Assembly (NCBI RefSeq): GCF_000478585.1
Contig: NZ_ARWI01000001.1
Coordinates: forward strand, 1,550,001 to 1,614,000
Origin: Thiomicrorhabdus sp. Kp2
GTDB taxonomy: Bacteria; Pseudomonadota; Gammaproteobacteria; Thiomicrospirales; Thiomicrospiraceae
Length of the DNA: 64,000 bases
Direction: 5' to 3'
The notes below the pieces were generated by a model. The model worked only from the letters and a program-made list of their open reading frames with translations, did not search any database and was not told the DNA's origin. Below, one piece after another: positions 43,030 through 55,504 of this stretch. Position 1 is the stretch's first letter. Each line of letters begins with the position of its first letter. The position numbers and the translations under genes were made by a program.

Positions 43030-44910
43030 ATGACAAATCTTTCTGACTATACGGTTCTCTTTGATGCTCAAAACGCGGAGTTGTTTGAAAGTTCGATTGC
43101 ACCTCAGCTTGAAAAGAGCTGGACTGTTATACCTTTTCAATCTGTTAATGAGTTGTCTTTGCCTAGCGATATAAAAGTTTTATTTTGGTTGGGAGACTTG
43201 CCTCTATATGAGTTGATTCCCCATGCAGTAGAAAAAAATTGGTCAGTGGGTTTTCTGCCTCACCCTGATATGAATCGTTTTTATCGTACTTTTCCGATTT
43301 CTAAAAAAATAGAAGAGGTATTAGAAGATATAAAAAGCACAGAAGACCCTGTTTTATCAGATCTACTGTTTTGTAATGAACAACTGGTATTAGGCTCTGT
43401 CATGCTTGGCAATCCAACGATAATGCGCCCAGCATCAAATATGGACAATAGCATTTGGAGTAAATTGAAATACCTGGCTTTAATGACCTTTAATTTGAGT
43501 AAAGTTCATCTTTCATCCTATAAATTACAAACGGAAAAAAATTCCGTGGTTAATACAGCTGCGTTGGGGGTGACATTTGTTTATCGCCCAAGTGGCAGTG
43601 ATTTTACTAAGCGTGTGATTGGTGAAACTGAGGTGGATGAGTCTTCATTGAATGCAATTCTTTTGGCACCTAGAAGTATTTCTGAGGTGATACGATTTTT
43701 GTTCTCGCGTTTGTTTCCTAGTAAAGAGGGTGCTCAAGGTTTTGCTAATTATATTGGTTATATTAAAACAAGCTCAATTGAGGTTTCGTCCACTCAGTCT
43801 TTATCTTATACCGTTGATAGCGTTCCTTACACAAATGAAGTTGTCAATGTGGCTGTTAAGCCAAATGCACTTAAAGTAATCAGTTCAAGATTGCCAAAAA
43901 AGCTTCCAGTAGAGGAAGCTAAAGAGTCTATTCGAGTATCCACGTTACCTAAAGGACAAGCTGTTAAAGAGCTTATAAGTCGTCCACTACCATGGATTCA
44001 TCACGTAGATGCCGAGGAGGTGAAAGAGACATTTGTTAACTTAAAAGAGAGTGCTCAAATAACTGAATCGTATTTAATGTTAATGGTACTTTCAACATTG
44101 CTTGCTACGGTTGGTTTATTTGCAAACTCTGCACCTGTGATTATAGGTGCGATGATTTTAGCCCCGTTAATGGCGCCAATTATCTCTCTATCTATGGGGG
44201 TCTTACGCCAAAATATTGATTTAATTTCTACCAGCATTAAAACATTGCTTGTTGGTATTGTTCTGGCACTGTTTTTTGGTATTTTGCTTACACTTATTAC
44301 GCCATTGCAAGCGGTCACAAGTGAGATTTCGGCACGTTTAAGCCCTACGATTTTAGATTTAGCCGTCGCGATTATTTCAGGTATTGCTGGTGCTTATGCT
44401 AACGCTCGTTCTGAGGTGGCAAAAAGTTTGGCGGGTGTTGCTATTGCAGTTGCACTTGTTCCTCCATTAGCGGTTTCGGGTATAGGAATCGGCTGGTTAG
44501 ATTGGCATACTTTTTCAGCCGCTTTTTTATTGTTCATAACTAACTTGGTAGGAATTGTCTTAGCTTCTACTTTGACTTTTTTGGTGATGGGTTTTAGTCC
44601 ATTTCATTTGGCAAAAAAAGGGGTGGCCTATGCATTAGGCTTTGTATTGCTAGTGAGTATTCCTTTGAGTTTTTCATTTAAAAAATTAGTTGAAAAACAA
44701 CAGGTTATTTCTACCCTGGAAGGGTTGAATCTGGCTGGAATTGAGGTAAGGGATGTGCAAATTCGCGACCAATTTCCTTTATATGTTTCCGTTACTTTAC
44801 TATCTAATAAAAGTATTGATATTGATCAGATTGAAAAAGTTAAAAAACAGATAGAAGAAAGATTAAATCGTGATATTCAATTAGAGTCAAAGATAGCCAT
44901 TATGCGTTAA
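43030..44910 (+). CDS. DUF389 family membrane protein with N-terminal cytosolic domain
   Basis: 626 residues. Residues 1-310 are soluble; parts (VLFWLGDLPLYELIPHAVEK...VGFLPHPDMNRFYRTF) resemble the diacylglycerol kinase-like fold found in some relatives. From about 343 come the DUF389 helices: SAPVIIGAMILAPLMAPIISLSMGVL, AIISGIAGAYANARSEVAKS and VAIAVALVPPLAVSGIG. A cytosolic tail of about 80 residues closes the protein. Function unknown; possibly transport or lipid-linked. Convergent with the phosphoribulokinase gene via a shared terminator. Confidence 0.8.
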   Translation: MTNLSDYTVLFDAQNAELFESSIAPQLEKSWTVIPFQSVNELSLPSDIKVLFWLGDLPLYELIPHAVEKNWSVGFLPHPDMNRFYRTFPISKKIEEVLEDIKSTEDPVLSDLLFCNEQLVLGSVMLGNPTIMRPASNMDNSIWSKLKYLALMTFNLSKVHLSSYKLQTEKNSVVNTAALGVTFVYRPSGSDFTKRVIGETEVDESSLNAILLAPRSISEVIRFLFSRLFPSKEGAQGFANYIGYIKTSSIEVSSTQSLSYTVDSVPYTNEVVNVAVKPNALKVISSRLPKKLPVEEAKESIRVSTLPKGQAVKELISRPLPWIHHVDAEEVKETFVNLKESAQITESYLMLMVLSTLLATVGLFANSAPVIIGAMILAPLMAPIISLSMGVLRQNIDLISTSIKTLLVGIVLALFFGILLTLITPLQAVTSEISARLSPTILDLAVAIISGIAGAYANARSEVAKSLAGVAIAVALVPPLAVSGIGIGWLDWHTFSAAFLLFITNLVGIVLASTLTFLVMGFSPFHLAKKGVAYALGFVLLVSIPLSFSFKKLVEKQQVISTLEGLNLAGIEVRDVQIRDQFPLYVSVTLLSNKSIDIDQIEKVKKQIEERLNRDIQLESKIAIMR

Positions 44911-44944
44911 TAGCATAGACAAGAAATAGCTTATTTTAAGTATA

Positions 44945-44971
44945 AAAAAACCCCATAAAATGGGGTTTTTT
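44945..44971. terminator. Bidirectional terminator between DUF389 gene and prkB
   Basis: AAAAAACCCC pairs with GGGGTTTTTT across a 7-nt loop. Confidence 0.88.
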
Positions 44972-45008
44972 ATTACCTAAAACCAATTAGGTTAAGCTAG
45001 AGGATAGC

Positions 45009-45944
45009 TTATTTAGCCATTGCCGCACGTTTTTTAGCAATTAGGTTTTGAATGATTGGAGTCATCATTAAATCCATTGCTTGAACCATGTGAGAACCGC
45101 TACAAACTAAAGTTTCAGCATTCTGTAAGAAAGCCCCTTCAATTTGATCTTTGATTGCTTCAAGGTTAACGTCTTGGTGACGAACGTGACAGATGATTAG
45201 TGAATCTTCTGGCGCTGGTCCCATTGGTGCATCTGGAGACATGGTTGAAAACGGATCAGAGGTATCAATTAACGGTACACGGTGGAAGTTAATGTGTGTA
45301 CGGTGGAACTGAGGAACGATTGTTTCAATATAGTCAGGCATACGCTCTAGGATTGTGTCACGAACCTGCTGTACTGAATATGGACGTTCAGCGGTATCAC
45401 GATAGATTTTCTGCATCCACTCAATGTTGATAGATGGTGCTACACCAATCCCTAAATCAACATACTGTGCTACGTTATGCATACCTTCTTCTGGACCGTG
45501 ATCCATACGCTTAACCATTCCGTGAAGACCTTCATAGAAAAGTACATCTGTTCCTTCTGGAATTGGCTCCCAAGGAGTGAATTCACCAGACTGGTAGTTT
45601 GTTCCACCTAGACGTGCATTATGCTCATCTGCTTCTTCATCACTGTGAATGTAGTAACGACGTTTACCCGTAGCCGTCTCTTTATACTCTTTAAAAAGTG
45701 CTTCTAGTTCGCCAAATTCGTTTGCCGCTTCTGAGAAGTGAGTAAGTGTTGGACCACCGCTGGCTTTTGATTCAGCCACTTTTTCTTTCATTTCAGCACG
45801 GCTGTATTTGTGGTAGCTGTCACCTTCAACGATAGCTACGTTAAGGTTTTCGCGATCAAAAATCTTTTCTACAGCGCGTTTAACAAAAGAGGTACCTGCT
45901 CCAGATGAACCTGTTACGGTAACGATAGGGTGTTGTACTGACAT
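45009..45944 (-). CDS. prkB: Phosphoribulokinase
   Basis: 311 residues. P-loop VTGSSGAGTSFVKRA, VEGDSYHKYSR, and the RuBP-cycle-specific YYIHSDEEADEHN and VLFYEGLHG blocks identify the proteobacterial class I enzyme. Phosphorylates ribulose 5-phosphate to ribulose 1,5-bisphosphate, so the organism fixes CO2 by the Calvin cycle. ATG is preceded by AGGAG. Stands alone here: no RuBisCO, carboxysome or cbb genes in the window. Confidence 0.95.
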   Translation of the reverse strand: MSVQHPIVTVTGSSGAGTSFVKRAVEKIFDRENLNVAIVEGDSYHKYSRAEMKEKVAESKASGGPTLTHFSEAANEFGELEALFKEYKETATGKRRYYIHSDEEADEHNARLGGTNYQSGEFTPWEPIPEGTDVLFYEGLHGMVKRMDHGPEEGMHNVAQYVDLGIGVAPSINIEWMQKIYRDTAERPYSVQQVRDTILERMPDYIETIVPQFHRTHINFHRVPLIDTSDPFSTMSPDAPMGPAPEDSLIICHVRHQDVNLEAIKDQIEGAFLQNAETLVCSGSHMVQAMDLMMTPIIQNLIAKKRAAMAK

Positions 45945-45969
45945 GAACTGTCTCCTAATTTAAAGAGCT

Positions 45970-45981
45970 ACCAGGCCTGGT
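45970..45981. repeat. dispersed palindrome, copy 10
   Basis: Perfect 12-bp core 26 bp upstream of the prkB start, in its 5' leader or promoter. Confidence 0.9.
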
Positions 45982-46109
45982 AACTCTGTGTTTTTACTTT
46001 ATAAATTCTTTATAGCTTTAGACTTGTGACGCATATTAGAAACTAAAAGAGTTAATTTTTCAAAAATAAATCACTTTTAGCTTCTTATTGGTAAATTTAA
46101 ATTTGCGTT

Positions 46110-48569
<2,460 letters not shown>

Positions 48570-48759
48570 TCATTGTTAAGAATGCTTAATCTCAGGTTAT
48601 TTTTATAATCAAAATATTAGACGAATTTTACCATAAAATTGCATAAATTACCTAATCGAATTTAGCCGTTTTTTACTAGTATAACTACATGTTTTTAAAA
48701 GAATTATTGATGTTGTAAAAGACGCAAAAAATTGGTGTGGAGAGAGAGGACGAAATTCC

Positions 48760-48790
48760 TAATAAAAAAGGCCACAAAAGTGGCCTCTTT
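48760..48790 (-). terminator. Rho-independent terminator after DUF4870 gene
   Basis: Minus strand reads GAGGCCAC, TTTT loop, GTGGCC, then TTTTTTA. Confidence 0.85.
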
Positions 48791-48824
48791 GATAAGCGGT
48801 AATTTATTAATTGTGGTTGTAGAA

Positions 48825-49196
48825 TTAACCAAACATCCAGCTAGTAGGCTCAGGAATTGATTCTTGTTTACCTAGGTATTTAATGCCTTTAACACAACGA
48901 ACGATATACCAAACTAGAACAAAAAGTATGATGATCCAACCAATCATCACTGCCGTTAAAACTACGCCGATAATGGTATAGAGTAAGCCAATCCAAAAGG
49001 TACGAATTTGGAACTGATAATGGCTATCTAGATAATTGCCATCGCCTTTATTGATGTAAGCCATAATAACCCCCACAATTGAGGTAATTCCAACGAGCAA
49101 GCTTACAAGATAAAGCACATAGATAATCATAGGTACGGTTGTGCTAACAACCGCTTGCGTACCTTCAGTTTGCGGCTTTTGGTTCTCTTCTGACAT
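48825..49196 (-). CDS. DUF4870-like membrane protein
   Basis: 123 residues with three helices (about 25-45, 65-85, 87-105). It has the DUF4870 pattern: INKGDGNYLDSHYQFQIRTFWIGLL near the second helix and a positive stretch CVKGIKYLGKQ. Function unknown. Lies between recF and gyrB, own terminator. Confidence 0.75.
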   Translation of the reverse strand: MSEENQKPQTEGTQAVVSTTVPMIIYVLYLVSLLVGITSIVGVIMAYINKGDGNYLDSHYQFQIRTFWIGLLYTIIGVVLTAVMIGWIIILFVLVWYIVRCVKGIKYLGKQESIPEPTSWMFG

Positions 49197-49325
49197 AAAT
49201 ATCCTTTTCTAATTATTGTATTTTTTATAAAACAGATGGATTTTACCAAATATAAGCAAATGTCCTTATAAAAATAATTGTTATTTGCATTAAATAGATT
49301 TTATTACGGGCTGAGCGAGTTGTGC

Positions 49326-50435
49326 TTAATTAGCGGGGTTTACTAAACAATCAATGTGACCATTTTGAATTGACCAGGCCTGGGTAGTTTGAGAATTGAG
49401 AATGGGAACAAGTTCTGCAGAGGTTGTGGTGATGATATGCTGAATATTAAGGATTTGGAGTAACTCAAGCAACTTAGTTCTGTGGATTTCATCGAGTTCA
49501 GCAGGTAGGTCATCAATCAACATAATAACGGGTTCATTGACTATTTTTTCATGCAGACTGGCCTGAGCCAATAACAGAGCACAAACAAAGAGTTTTTGCT
49601 GACCACGAGAGAGAATATTCATCGCTTCTTGGTTATTAAATTTAAAACGAATATCGGCACGGTGTGCGCCATATTGGGTGTGACCAACTTGTTGGTCTTT
49701 AGCAAAATTTTGCTGGTACAACGCCAATAGGTCGTCATTGGTTTTTGGCCAGCCAGCACGATACTGACAAACAACTTCACTTTCGATTTCTGGCATTAAG
49801 GCTTGGCAAAAAGTCACTAAGTAAGGTGTTAATTCAGCCAAATAATCTTGGCGAATGGCATCGATTTGTTGAGCATTTTCGACCAAAGTACTGTCCCATA
49901 GCTGCACTTGTTCTTTAGGTAATCGTTTTTTTAACGCATGGTTTCTCTGCTTTAACCCACGTTGATAATTTCGCCACAAAGGCATAAAGGTTTCTGATTG
50001 ATGAAAGCAACCCCAATCCATAAATTGGCGACGCGCCTTTGGACCTTCTTCAAGCAGTTTATGGCTTTCAGGAGTCAATAGTTGAATCGGTAACAGTTTG
50101 GCAATAGGGCCATGGGACTTAACGGTTTCGCCATCAATTCTTAATAAAGTGTTATCGGTGGTTTTTTGAATGCCGATTTTATGAGTTTTGTTCGCATCGT
50201 GACTGGATGATGCTTCACAAAAAAGAGTGGCTGATGTCTGTTCATGCTGAATAAGGTGGTGTGATTTCTGAGAGCGAAAAGAACGCCCTGTCGCTAATAA
50301 CCAAACCGCCTCAATAATTGCAGTTTTACCCGCCGCATTATTACCGATAATCAAGTTCAACCCTGAACTCAACTCAAAGCAAGCCGAATCACAATTACGA
50401 AAGTTCTGGATACTCAGTTTGCTTAATTGCGTCAC
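49326..50435 (-). CDS. recF: DNA replication and repair protein RecF
   Basis: 369 residues from GTG 50435. Walker A IIGNNAAGKTAIIEAVWLL, ABC signature LSRGQQKLFVCALLLAQ and Walker B VIMLIDDLPAELD. Loads RecA at gaps with RecOR. The frame extends to an ATG at 50471, but that has no Shine-Dalgarno, overlaps the preceding gene and adds residues foreign to RecF; GTG sits 1 bp after the upstream stop and begins with the family-like TQLSKLSIQNFRN. A near-perfect palindrome copy (CCAGGCCTGG, 49374-49383) lies near the C-terminus. Confidence 0.94.
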   Translation of the reverse strand: MTQLSKLSIQNFRNCDSACFELSSGLNLIIGNNAAGKTAIIEAVWLLATGRSFRSQKSHHLIQHEQTSATLFCEASSSHDANKTHKIGIQKTTDNTLLRIDGETVKSHGPIAKLLPIQLLTPESHKLLEEGPKARRQFMDWGCFHQSETFMPLWRNYQRGLKQRNHALKKRLPKEQVQLWDSTLVENAQQIDAIRQDYLAELTPYLVTFCQALMPEIESEVVCQYRAGWPKTNDDLLALYQQNFAKDQQVGHTQYGAHRADIRFKFNNQEAMNILSRGQQKLFVCALLLAQASLHEKIVNEPVIMLIDDLPAELDEIHRTKLLELLQILNIQHIITTTSAELVPILNSQTTQAWSIQNGHIDCLVNPAN

Positions 50436-50436
50436 G

Positions 50437-51330
50437 CTACTCTTTACCCCAGTTATGGTGTGAAGGGTCATATTTCAAACTAGCAGGTTCTTGGTGAATT
50501 ACCACATCCAAATCAGTAAAACGTTGCTTGAGTTTTTTGGTGACATTTTCGGCTATTTTATGGCTTTCAAATAGGCTAAGATTGTCGTCGAGTTCTAAAT
50601 CAAATTGCACAAACTTATTAGGCCCAGACTGATAACTTCGTAAGTCGTTCATGCCTAAAACACCTTCAGTGGCTAGAGTGATTTGCTTAATCTCTTCACG
50701 CATCTGTTGTGGTAGTTCATGGTCAAGAAGCTGATTGCCAGCCTCAATTGCTATGCGTATTGCAGAGTAAAAAATCCACGCGGCTATGGCAAAGCCTGCT
50801 AGTGGGTCAAGCCATTGAATGGCGCTAAACCATAGGGTGATAATAACGAGAATATTGGCTAAGACATCAGATAGATAATGCAATGAATCGGCCTTGATGG
50901 CAGTTGATTGGGTTTTTCTGATGACATAACGTTGAAAACTTAATAAGCCTAAGGTCACCATTAGCGAGATAATCATAACGATAAACCCTAAATCAGCCGA
51001 TTGGATTGCTTGAGGATGAATAAATCGTTCAATTGAATAGATAATTAAATAAACCGCCGAGCCAGAAATAAATACACTTTGCGCCAAAGCCGCGAGTGGT
51101 TCGGCATTGCCATGTCCAAATCGGTGCTCTTTATCGGCTGGGGTTTGCGCGATTTGCACGGCAATTACAATCATAACCGAGGCGGCAATATCAATCGCCG
51201 AATCAAGAAGTGAAGCCAAAATACTCACCGATTCGGTGTACCACCAAGCATAAAGCTTTAGCAATAAAAGCAAGCTGGCAATCACAACCGAGGCATAAGT
51301 GGCAATCCTGACAAGACGAGCTTTATTCAT
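50437..51330 (-). CDS. Cation diffusion facilitator, FieF-like
   Basis: 297 residues, six helices then a cytoplasmic domain. Metal-site residues appear in SLLDSAIDIAAS (D-x3-D) and ADSLHYLSDVLAN (H-x3-D), and HRFGHGNAEPLAALAQ matches the FieF loop. Exports Zn2+/Fe2+ in exchange for protons. It lies inside the dnaN-recF interval and is 1 bp from recF, so recF translation may be coupled to it. Confidence 0.9.
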   Translation of the reverse strand: MNKARLVRIATYASVVIASLLLLLKLYAWWYTESVSILASLLDSAIDIAASVMIVIAVQIAQTPADKEHRFGHGNAEPLAALAQSVFISGSAVYLIIYSIERFIHPQAIQSADLGFIVMIISLMVTLGLLSFQRYVIRKTQSTAIKADSLHYLSDVLANILVIITLWFSAIQWLDPLAGFAIAAWIFYSAIRIAIEAGNQLLDHELPQQMREEIKQITLATEGVLGMNDLRSYQSGPNKFVQFDLELDDNLSLFESHKIAENVTKKLKQRFTDLDVVIHQEPASLKYDPSHHNWGKE

Positions 51331-51422
51331 AAAATATCTGCATGAGTGAAGGCAAAACTAAAGTCTAATACTATATTGTTTAAAAAGGAAAAAAGATAAG
51401 CTTAATAAGGTGAAGTGGTTAA

Positions 51423-51496
51423 TGCCTTGAATAGAGTTCTGACAATATTTATTAGATTGGATTTAATTTGTTCAGAAAGTGAGTCTATTCAAGGCA
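51423..51496. other. Long imperfect hairpin in the dnaN-cation exporter gap
   Basis: TGCCTTGAATAGA (51423-51435) and its exact complement TCTATTCAAGGCA (51484-51496) enclose a 48-nt region with further pairing (TTCTGACAA against TTGTTCAGAA). On the minus strand it lies between dnaN and the exporter gene. Terminator, leader or small RNA are all possible. Confidence 0.6.
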
Positions 51497-51576
51497 AAAA
51501 AAAGGGAGTGTACAAACTGTACATGACCGTTTTCTAACGCTGAAGAGGCTTACTTTCTGGACGAATTAAACCAATA

Positions 51577-52686
51577 CTAGAGGCGCATTGGCATGATTAC
51601 GTGCTGACAATGACAAGTATCGGTTGTCGCTTCAATCAAACAACTGCTATTGGCATCTTTCATTAACAAAGTGACGCAATCTTCATGCATTGAGTTGAGT
51701 ACATCTAGAATGTAGTTGACGTTAAAGCCTACTTCCATTTCAGTACCCGTGTAATCAATTGCCATGTCTTCATGTGATTCATCTTGTTCACTGTTAGAGG
51801 CATTAACCGCAAGTAGATTATTGCTTAACACTAAACGAATGCCTTTAAATTTATCATTAGATAAAATTGAAGCACGCTGTAAAAGGCTGCGTAAAAGTTC
51901 GCGGTCAGTCTGTACAGGCTGATCATTATGCTGAGGAATGACTCGGCGGTAATCAGGGAAACGACCATCAACTAATTTACAGGTGAATACTGTTTCTTCA
52001 AACTGAACCGTTAGGTAGTTTTTAGCAAGCGCAAACTCAATTAACGCATCATCGTCACCAATGAGCTTAGATAGCTCTAAAACCCCTTTACGTGGCAAAA
52101 TCGCTTGCGTCGGTGTTAAGCCTTCAATCGCTAACTCTGTTGAGCAAGTCGATAAACGGTGACCATCTGTGGCAACCACACGCAGTGATTGATTGCTAAT
52201 ATCAAACAACATACCGTTTAGGTAAAAGCGCACATCTTGGCTGGCCATTGCAAAACTAGAGTGTTGAATAAGCTGTTTTAACTGGTGTTGTGACAGTGAG
52301 AAAGACATATCCGCTTGCGTTAAGTCAATCGTAGGGAAGTCTTCAGCAGGCAAGGTGGATAGTTTAAAACGTGAACGACCCGCAGAAAGATTACAGCGTG
52401 ATTCGTCAAAGTCTAAAACAATGGTTAATCCGTCAGGCAGTGAACGCACAATGTTGATGAGTTTCATGGCTGGCAAAGTGATAGCAAATTGACTTACTTC
52501 AGAAGATTCAAGCTCAGTTTGTGCTCGGGTTTCAATCTCCAAGTCTGATGCGGTTACGGTTAAGGTATTTTCTGAAACTTGAAATAAAACATTGCCCAAA
52601 ATAGGCATGGTCTGACGCTTTTCTACGACACCGCCTACGGTTTGCAAAACTTTTAAAAGATTTTCACGAGTTAAAGTGATTTTCAT
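51577..52686 (-). CDS. dnaN: DNA polymerase III subunit beta (sliding clamp)
   Basis: 369 residues, three clamp domains, starting MKITLTRENLLKVLQTVGGVVEKRQTMPIL. Has VVATDGHRLS and ends VIMPMRL, the conserved clamp C-terminus that forms the partner-binding pocket. It follows dnaA by 20 bp. Tethers polymerase to DNA. Confidence 0.97.
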   Translation of the reverse strand: MKITLTRENLLKVLQTVGGVVEKRQTMPILGNVLFQVSENTLTVTASDLEIETRAQTELESSEVSQFAITLPAMKLINIVRSLPDGLTIVLDFDESRCNLSAGRSRFKLSTLPAEDFPTIDLTQADMSFSLSQHQLKQLIQHSSFAMASQDVRFYLNGMLFDISNQSLRVVATDGHRLSTCSTELAIEGLTPTQAILPRKGVLELSKLIGDDDALIEFALAKNYLTVQFEETVFTCKLVDGRFPDYRRVIPQHNDQPVQTDRELLRSLLQRASILSNDKFKGIRLVLSNNLLAVNASNSEQDESHEDMAIDYTGTEMEVGFNVNYILDVLNSMHEDCVTLLMKDANSSCLIEATTDTCHCQHVIMPMRL

Positions 52687-52706
52687 GCCAAGTGCCTTTT
52701 TGAGTC

Positions 52707-54086
52707 CTAGTTGGTAATGATACGAATTAAACTATTAAAGTCTTCATCAATATGATGATCTGTTTCACGCAATTCTTTCACTTTGCGAACCGCATGTAAT
52801 ACTGTGGTATGGTCTCTGCCACCAAAGGCATCACCAATCTCTGGCAAGCTGTGGTTGGTCAGTTCTTTAGCAATACCCATGGCAATTTGTCTTGGACGAG
52901 CTACATTTCGTGAACGACGTTTAGACAAAATGTCTGCCACTCGAATTTTATAATAATCGGCGACCGTTTTTTGAATGTTATCAAGCGTAACCATTTTTTG
53001 TTGTAATGCCAACAAATCTTTTAGGGCTTCTTTGACGACATCTACGGTTAATGCTTGCTGAGTAAACTGAGCATAGGCACCAACACGTTTTAAAGCGCCT
53101 TCCAAATCACGAACATTACCACGTAAACGTTTCGCAATAAAGAACGCCACTTCATCAGGTAATACTACGCCAAATTCAGATGCTTTCTTTAATAAGATAG
53201 CGACACGCATTTCAAACTCAGGTGGTTCAACCGCAATGGTTAACCCCCAACCAAAACGTGATTTAAGGCGGTCTTCTAGGCCATCCACCTCTTTTGGAAA
53301 GCGGTCACTGGTTAAGATAACCTGTTTATTACCTTCTAAGAGCGTATTGAAGGTGTGAAAAAACTCTTCTTGTGACTGTTCTTTATTGGCAAAGAATTGA
53401 ATATCATCAATTAAAAGCGCGTCTAAAGAGCGGTAAAAACGTTTAAATTCGTCAATTTTATTGTGACGCAGCGCATTAACCATATCGGCAACAAAACGTT
53501 CAGAATGTAAGTAAACCACACGAGCATCAGGCTTATCTTTCATCAGCTGATTACCAATAGCATGCATTAAGTGAGTTTTACCTAAACCTACGCCACCATA
53601 AATAAAGAATGGGTTGTAACTTCCGCCAGGGTTTTCGGCCACTTGGCGCGCTGCGGCAGCGGCCAATTGGTTGGCTTTACCTTCTACAAAAGTCCCAAAG
53701 GTGAAACTGGTGTTTAAATTGTGTTTAATACCGTTTTTATTGGTAGTGGACTTAGCTTTATCTTGCTCAGGTTTACTGTCTGCTTTGGGCTTGTTTTGCA
53801 AAGGTTGCGGAACAGTCGGTTCTGGTTCATCAAGGCTTTCTAAAGCATAGTCACCAATTTCTAGGTGAACTTCAGGGGTATTGGTTGGAGCGGCAATCGC
53901 TACAGCTTGACGAATATTCTCCATGAGCTTTTTATTGACCCAATCCAAAATAAAAGTAGAGGGTGCTAATAAGCGAATTACAGACTCTTCTTCAATCGCC
54001 TGTAGTGGACGAATCCAGGTGTGGAATTGTTGGTCGTTTAAGTCGTTTTCTAAGTGTTTAAGACTTTGGGTCCAAAGTGATGACAA
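52707..54086 (-). CDS. dnaA: Chromosomal replication initiator DnaA
   Basis: 459 residues: domain I (1-85), a flexible domain II rich in Lys/Pro/Gln, AAA+ domain III with [16 protein letters not shown] and LLIDDIQFF, and domain IV with the signature [15 protein letters not shown]. Binds DnaA boxes and opens the origin. Probable oriC with DnaA boxes lies directly upstream, so autoregulation is expected. Confidence 0.98.
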   Translation of the reverse strand: MSSLWTQSLKHLENDLNDQQFHTWIRPLQAIEEESVIRLLAPSTFILDWVNKKLMENIRQAVAIAAPTNTPEVHLEIGDYALESLDEPEPTVPQPLQNKPKADSKPEQDKAKSTTNKNGIKHNLNTSFTFGTFVEGKANQLAAAAARQVAENPGGSYNPFFIYGGVGLGKTHLMHAIGNQLMKDKPDARVVYLHSERFVADMVNALRHNKIDEFKRFYRSLDALLIDDIQFFANKEQSQEEFFHTFNTLLEGNKQVILTSDRFPKEVDGLEDRLKSRFGWGLTIAVEPPEFEMRVAILLKKASEFGVVLPDEVAFFIAKRLRGNVRDLEGALKRVGAYAQFTQQALTVDVVKEALKDLLALQQKMVTLDNIQKTVADYYKIRVADILSKRRSRNVARPRQIAMGIAKELTNHSLPEIGDAFGGRDHTTVLHAVRKVKELRETDHHIDEDFNSLIRIITN

Positions 54087-54523
54087 GATTGTATCCTCAA
54101 AAGTATCTAATGAAAAACTTGAGAATTGCGCATTAGGCTAGTCAAGTTGTTCAAACACCGATTTTTACCTTAAAACGACTGTGCTCTGGAGGTAAACGCG
54201 GTTAAATAGGGTTTTTAGTTATTTTTTTGACCTAACGGCGGTTTTTATTTTTATGTAGTTTGGTCAGTAACAAACGTTAAAAAGCCGTTTGGCCATTTAA
54301 GGTTTGTGAAAATAATCACAGTGTTTTATTGGCGTTAACGTTTATTTTTTAACTCAAAACCGCTGTAATTATGGGTATTTATTTATTCTGTGAACAGTAT
54401 ACCTGTGAATAACTTTAAAACAAGGAATATTTCTGTGGATAACTCTGGGTATAAACCATGTGGATAACCGCTTTTATGAACAAGATAATAGGTTGTTTTT
54501 AAACAGTATTCTTCGGTTATGCA
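54087..54523. other. oriC: Probable replication origin (oriC)
   Basis: 437-bp AT-rich non-coding region upstream of dnaA. Two perfect DnaA boxes TGTGGATAA at 54434-54442 and 54459-54467 (25 bp apart), a one-mismatch box TGTGAATAA at 54404-54412, and a T-rich stretch near 54205-54255. The leading strands fit: dnaA, dnaN, recF and gyrB run left, rpmH onward run right. Confidence 0.7.
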
Positions 54524-55333
54524 CTATGAGGTAAAAAACAGCATTTTTATCGCTAAAATAATCAATAAAACTCCAAAGATTCGTTTCAATAATTTCACAG
54601 GAAGTTGGTGCGCCCAGCGTGCGCCAATGGGTGCGGTAAAGTAACTTGCTAGTACAATTCCAAAGAATGCTGGCCAATAAATATAACCCGTTGCTAAGGT
54701 GGGTAAGTTTTCTGCATCTAACCCTGCAATAAAGTAACCAATGGTTCCAGCAATTGCAACGGGCAGGCTTACGGCTGTCGAGGTTGCAATCGCTTGGTGC
54801 ATTGAAATATTATTCCAAACCAAATAAGGTGTGGTTAAGGTTCCGCCACCTACGCCTACTAGTGAAGACAAACTACCAATGATTGAGCCTGCAAAGCTAT
54901 TACCTACCAGGCCTGGTAACTGTCTATGTGGACTTGGTTTTAAGTCTAAAAGCATATTGATAGCAATCAACACCTCTAAAATTCCAAAGATTATGCCTAG
55001 CATATTAGAAGCCACAAATTGGGAACTCCAGCCACCCAAAAAAGCACCAAGCAGCACGCCAGCGGTTAACAGTTTAAACGCATCCCAACGCACAGCACCA
55101 TGACCATGGTGCGCTCTAGCAGAGGCAAAAGAGGTCACCACAATGGTGGCAAGAGAAGTACCAATCGCTAAATGAACCACTTCAGAAACATCTAAAAAAT
55201 AGATAAACACCGTGCTTAATACTGGCACAATTAATAATCCACCGCCAATACCTAACAGGCCAGCGGCAACGCCTACCACAGCTCCAGTAATTAAATAGGT
55301 GGTTAATTCAATGATTAGGTTGGCATCGAACAT
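54524..55333 (-). CDS. TauE/SafE family sulfite/anion permease
   Basis: 269 residues from ATG 55333 (AAGG upstream), eight or so helices, with two GxxxGxGGGxLxxP-like motifs: GLLGIGGGLLIVPVL and LVGVGGGTLTTPYLVW. The family moves organosulfonates, sulfite or other small anions across the inner membrane; the substrate is open. A perfect palindrome (copy 11) is in frame, read P-G-L-V. Confidence 0.88.
   Translation of the reverse strand: MFDANLIIELTTYLITGAVVGVAAGLLGIGGGLLIVPVLSTVFIYFLDVSEVVHLAIGTSLATIVVTSFASARAHHGHGAVRWDAFKLLTAGVLLGAFLGGWSSQFVASNMLGIIFGILEVLIAINMLLDLKPSPHRQLPGLVGNSFAGSIIGSLSSLVGVGGGTLTTPYLVWNNISMHQAIATSTAVSLPVAIAGTIGYFIAGLDAENLPTLATGYIYWPAFFGIVLASYFTAPIGARWAHQLPVKLLKRIFGVLLIILAIKMLFFTS
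54906..54917. repeat. dispersed palindrome, copy 11, inside TauE-like gene
   Basis: Perfect 12-bp core, in frame, encoding part of LPGLVGN. Confidence 0.9.
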
Positions 55334-55378
55334 AAATATAGCCTTGAGTTGCAGCACGTGAATAATCGTTAAAGAGAT

Positions 55379-55390
55379 ACCAGGCCTGGT
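55379..55390. repeat. dispersed palindrome, copy 12
   Basis: Perfect 12-bp core, 45 bp upstream of the TauE-like start. Confidence 0.9.
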
Positions 55391-55504
55391 AAACTCTGTT
55401 TATTCTATTTTATGCCAGATTGATTATGTGAGTTTTTAAGTCATTATGGTGTTTAAATTAAACGAGTTTCACTGAAAAGAAAGAGCGATAGTTAAAAGAG
55501 GCAA

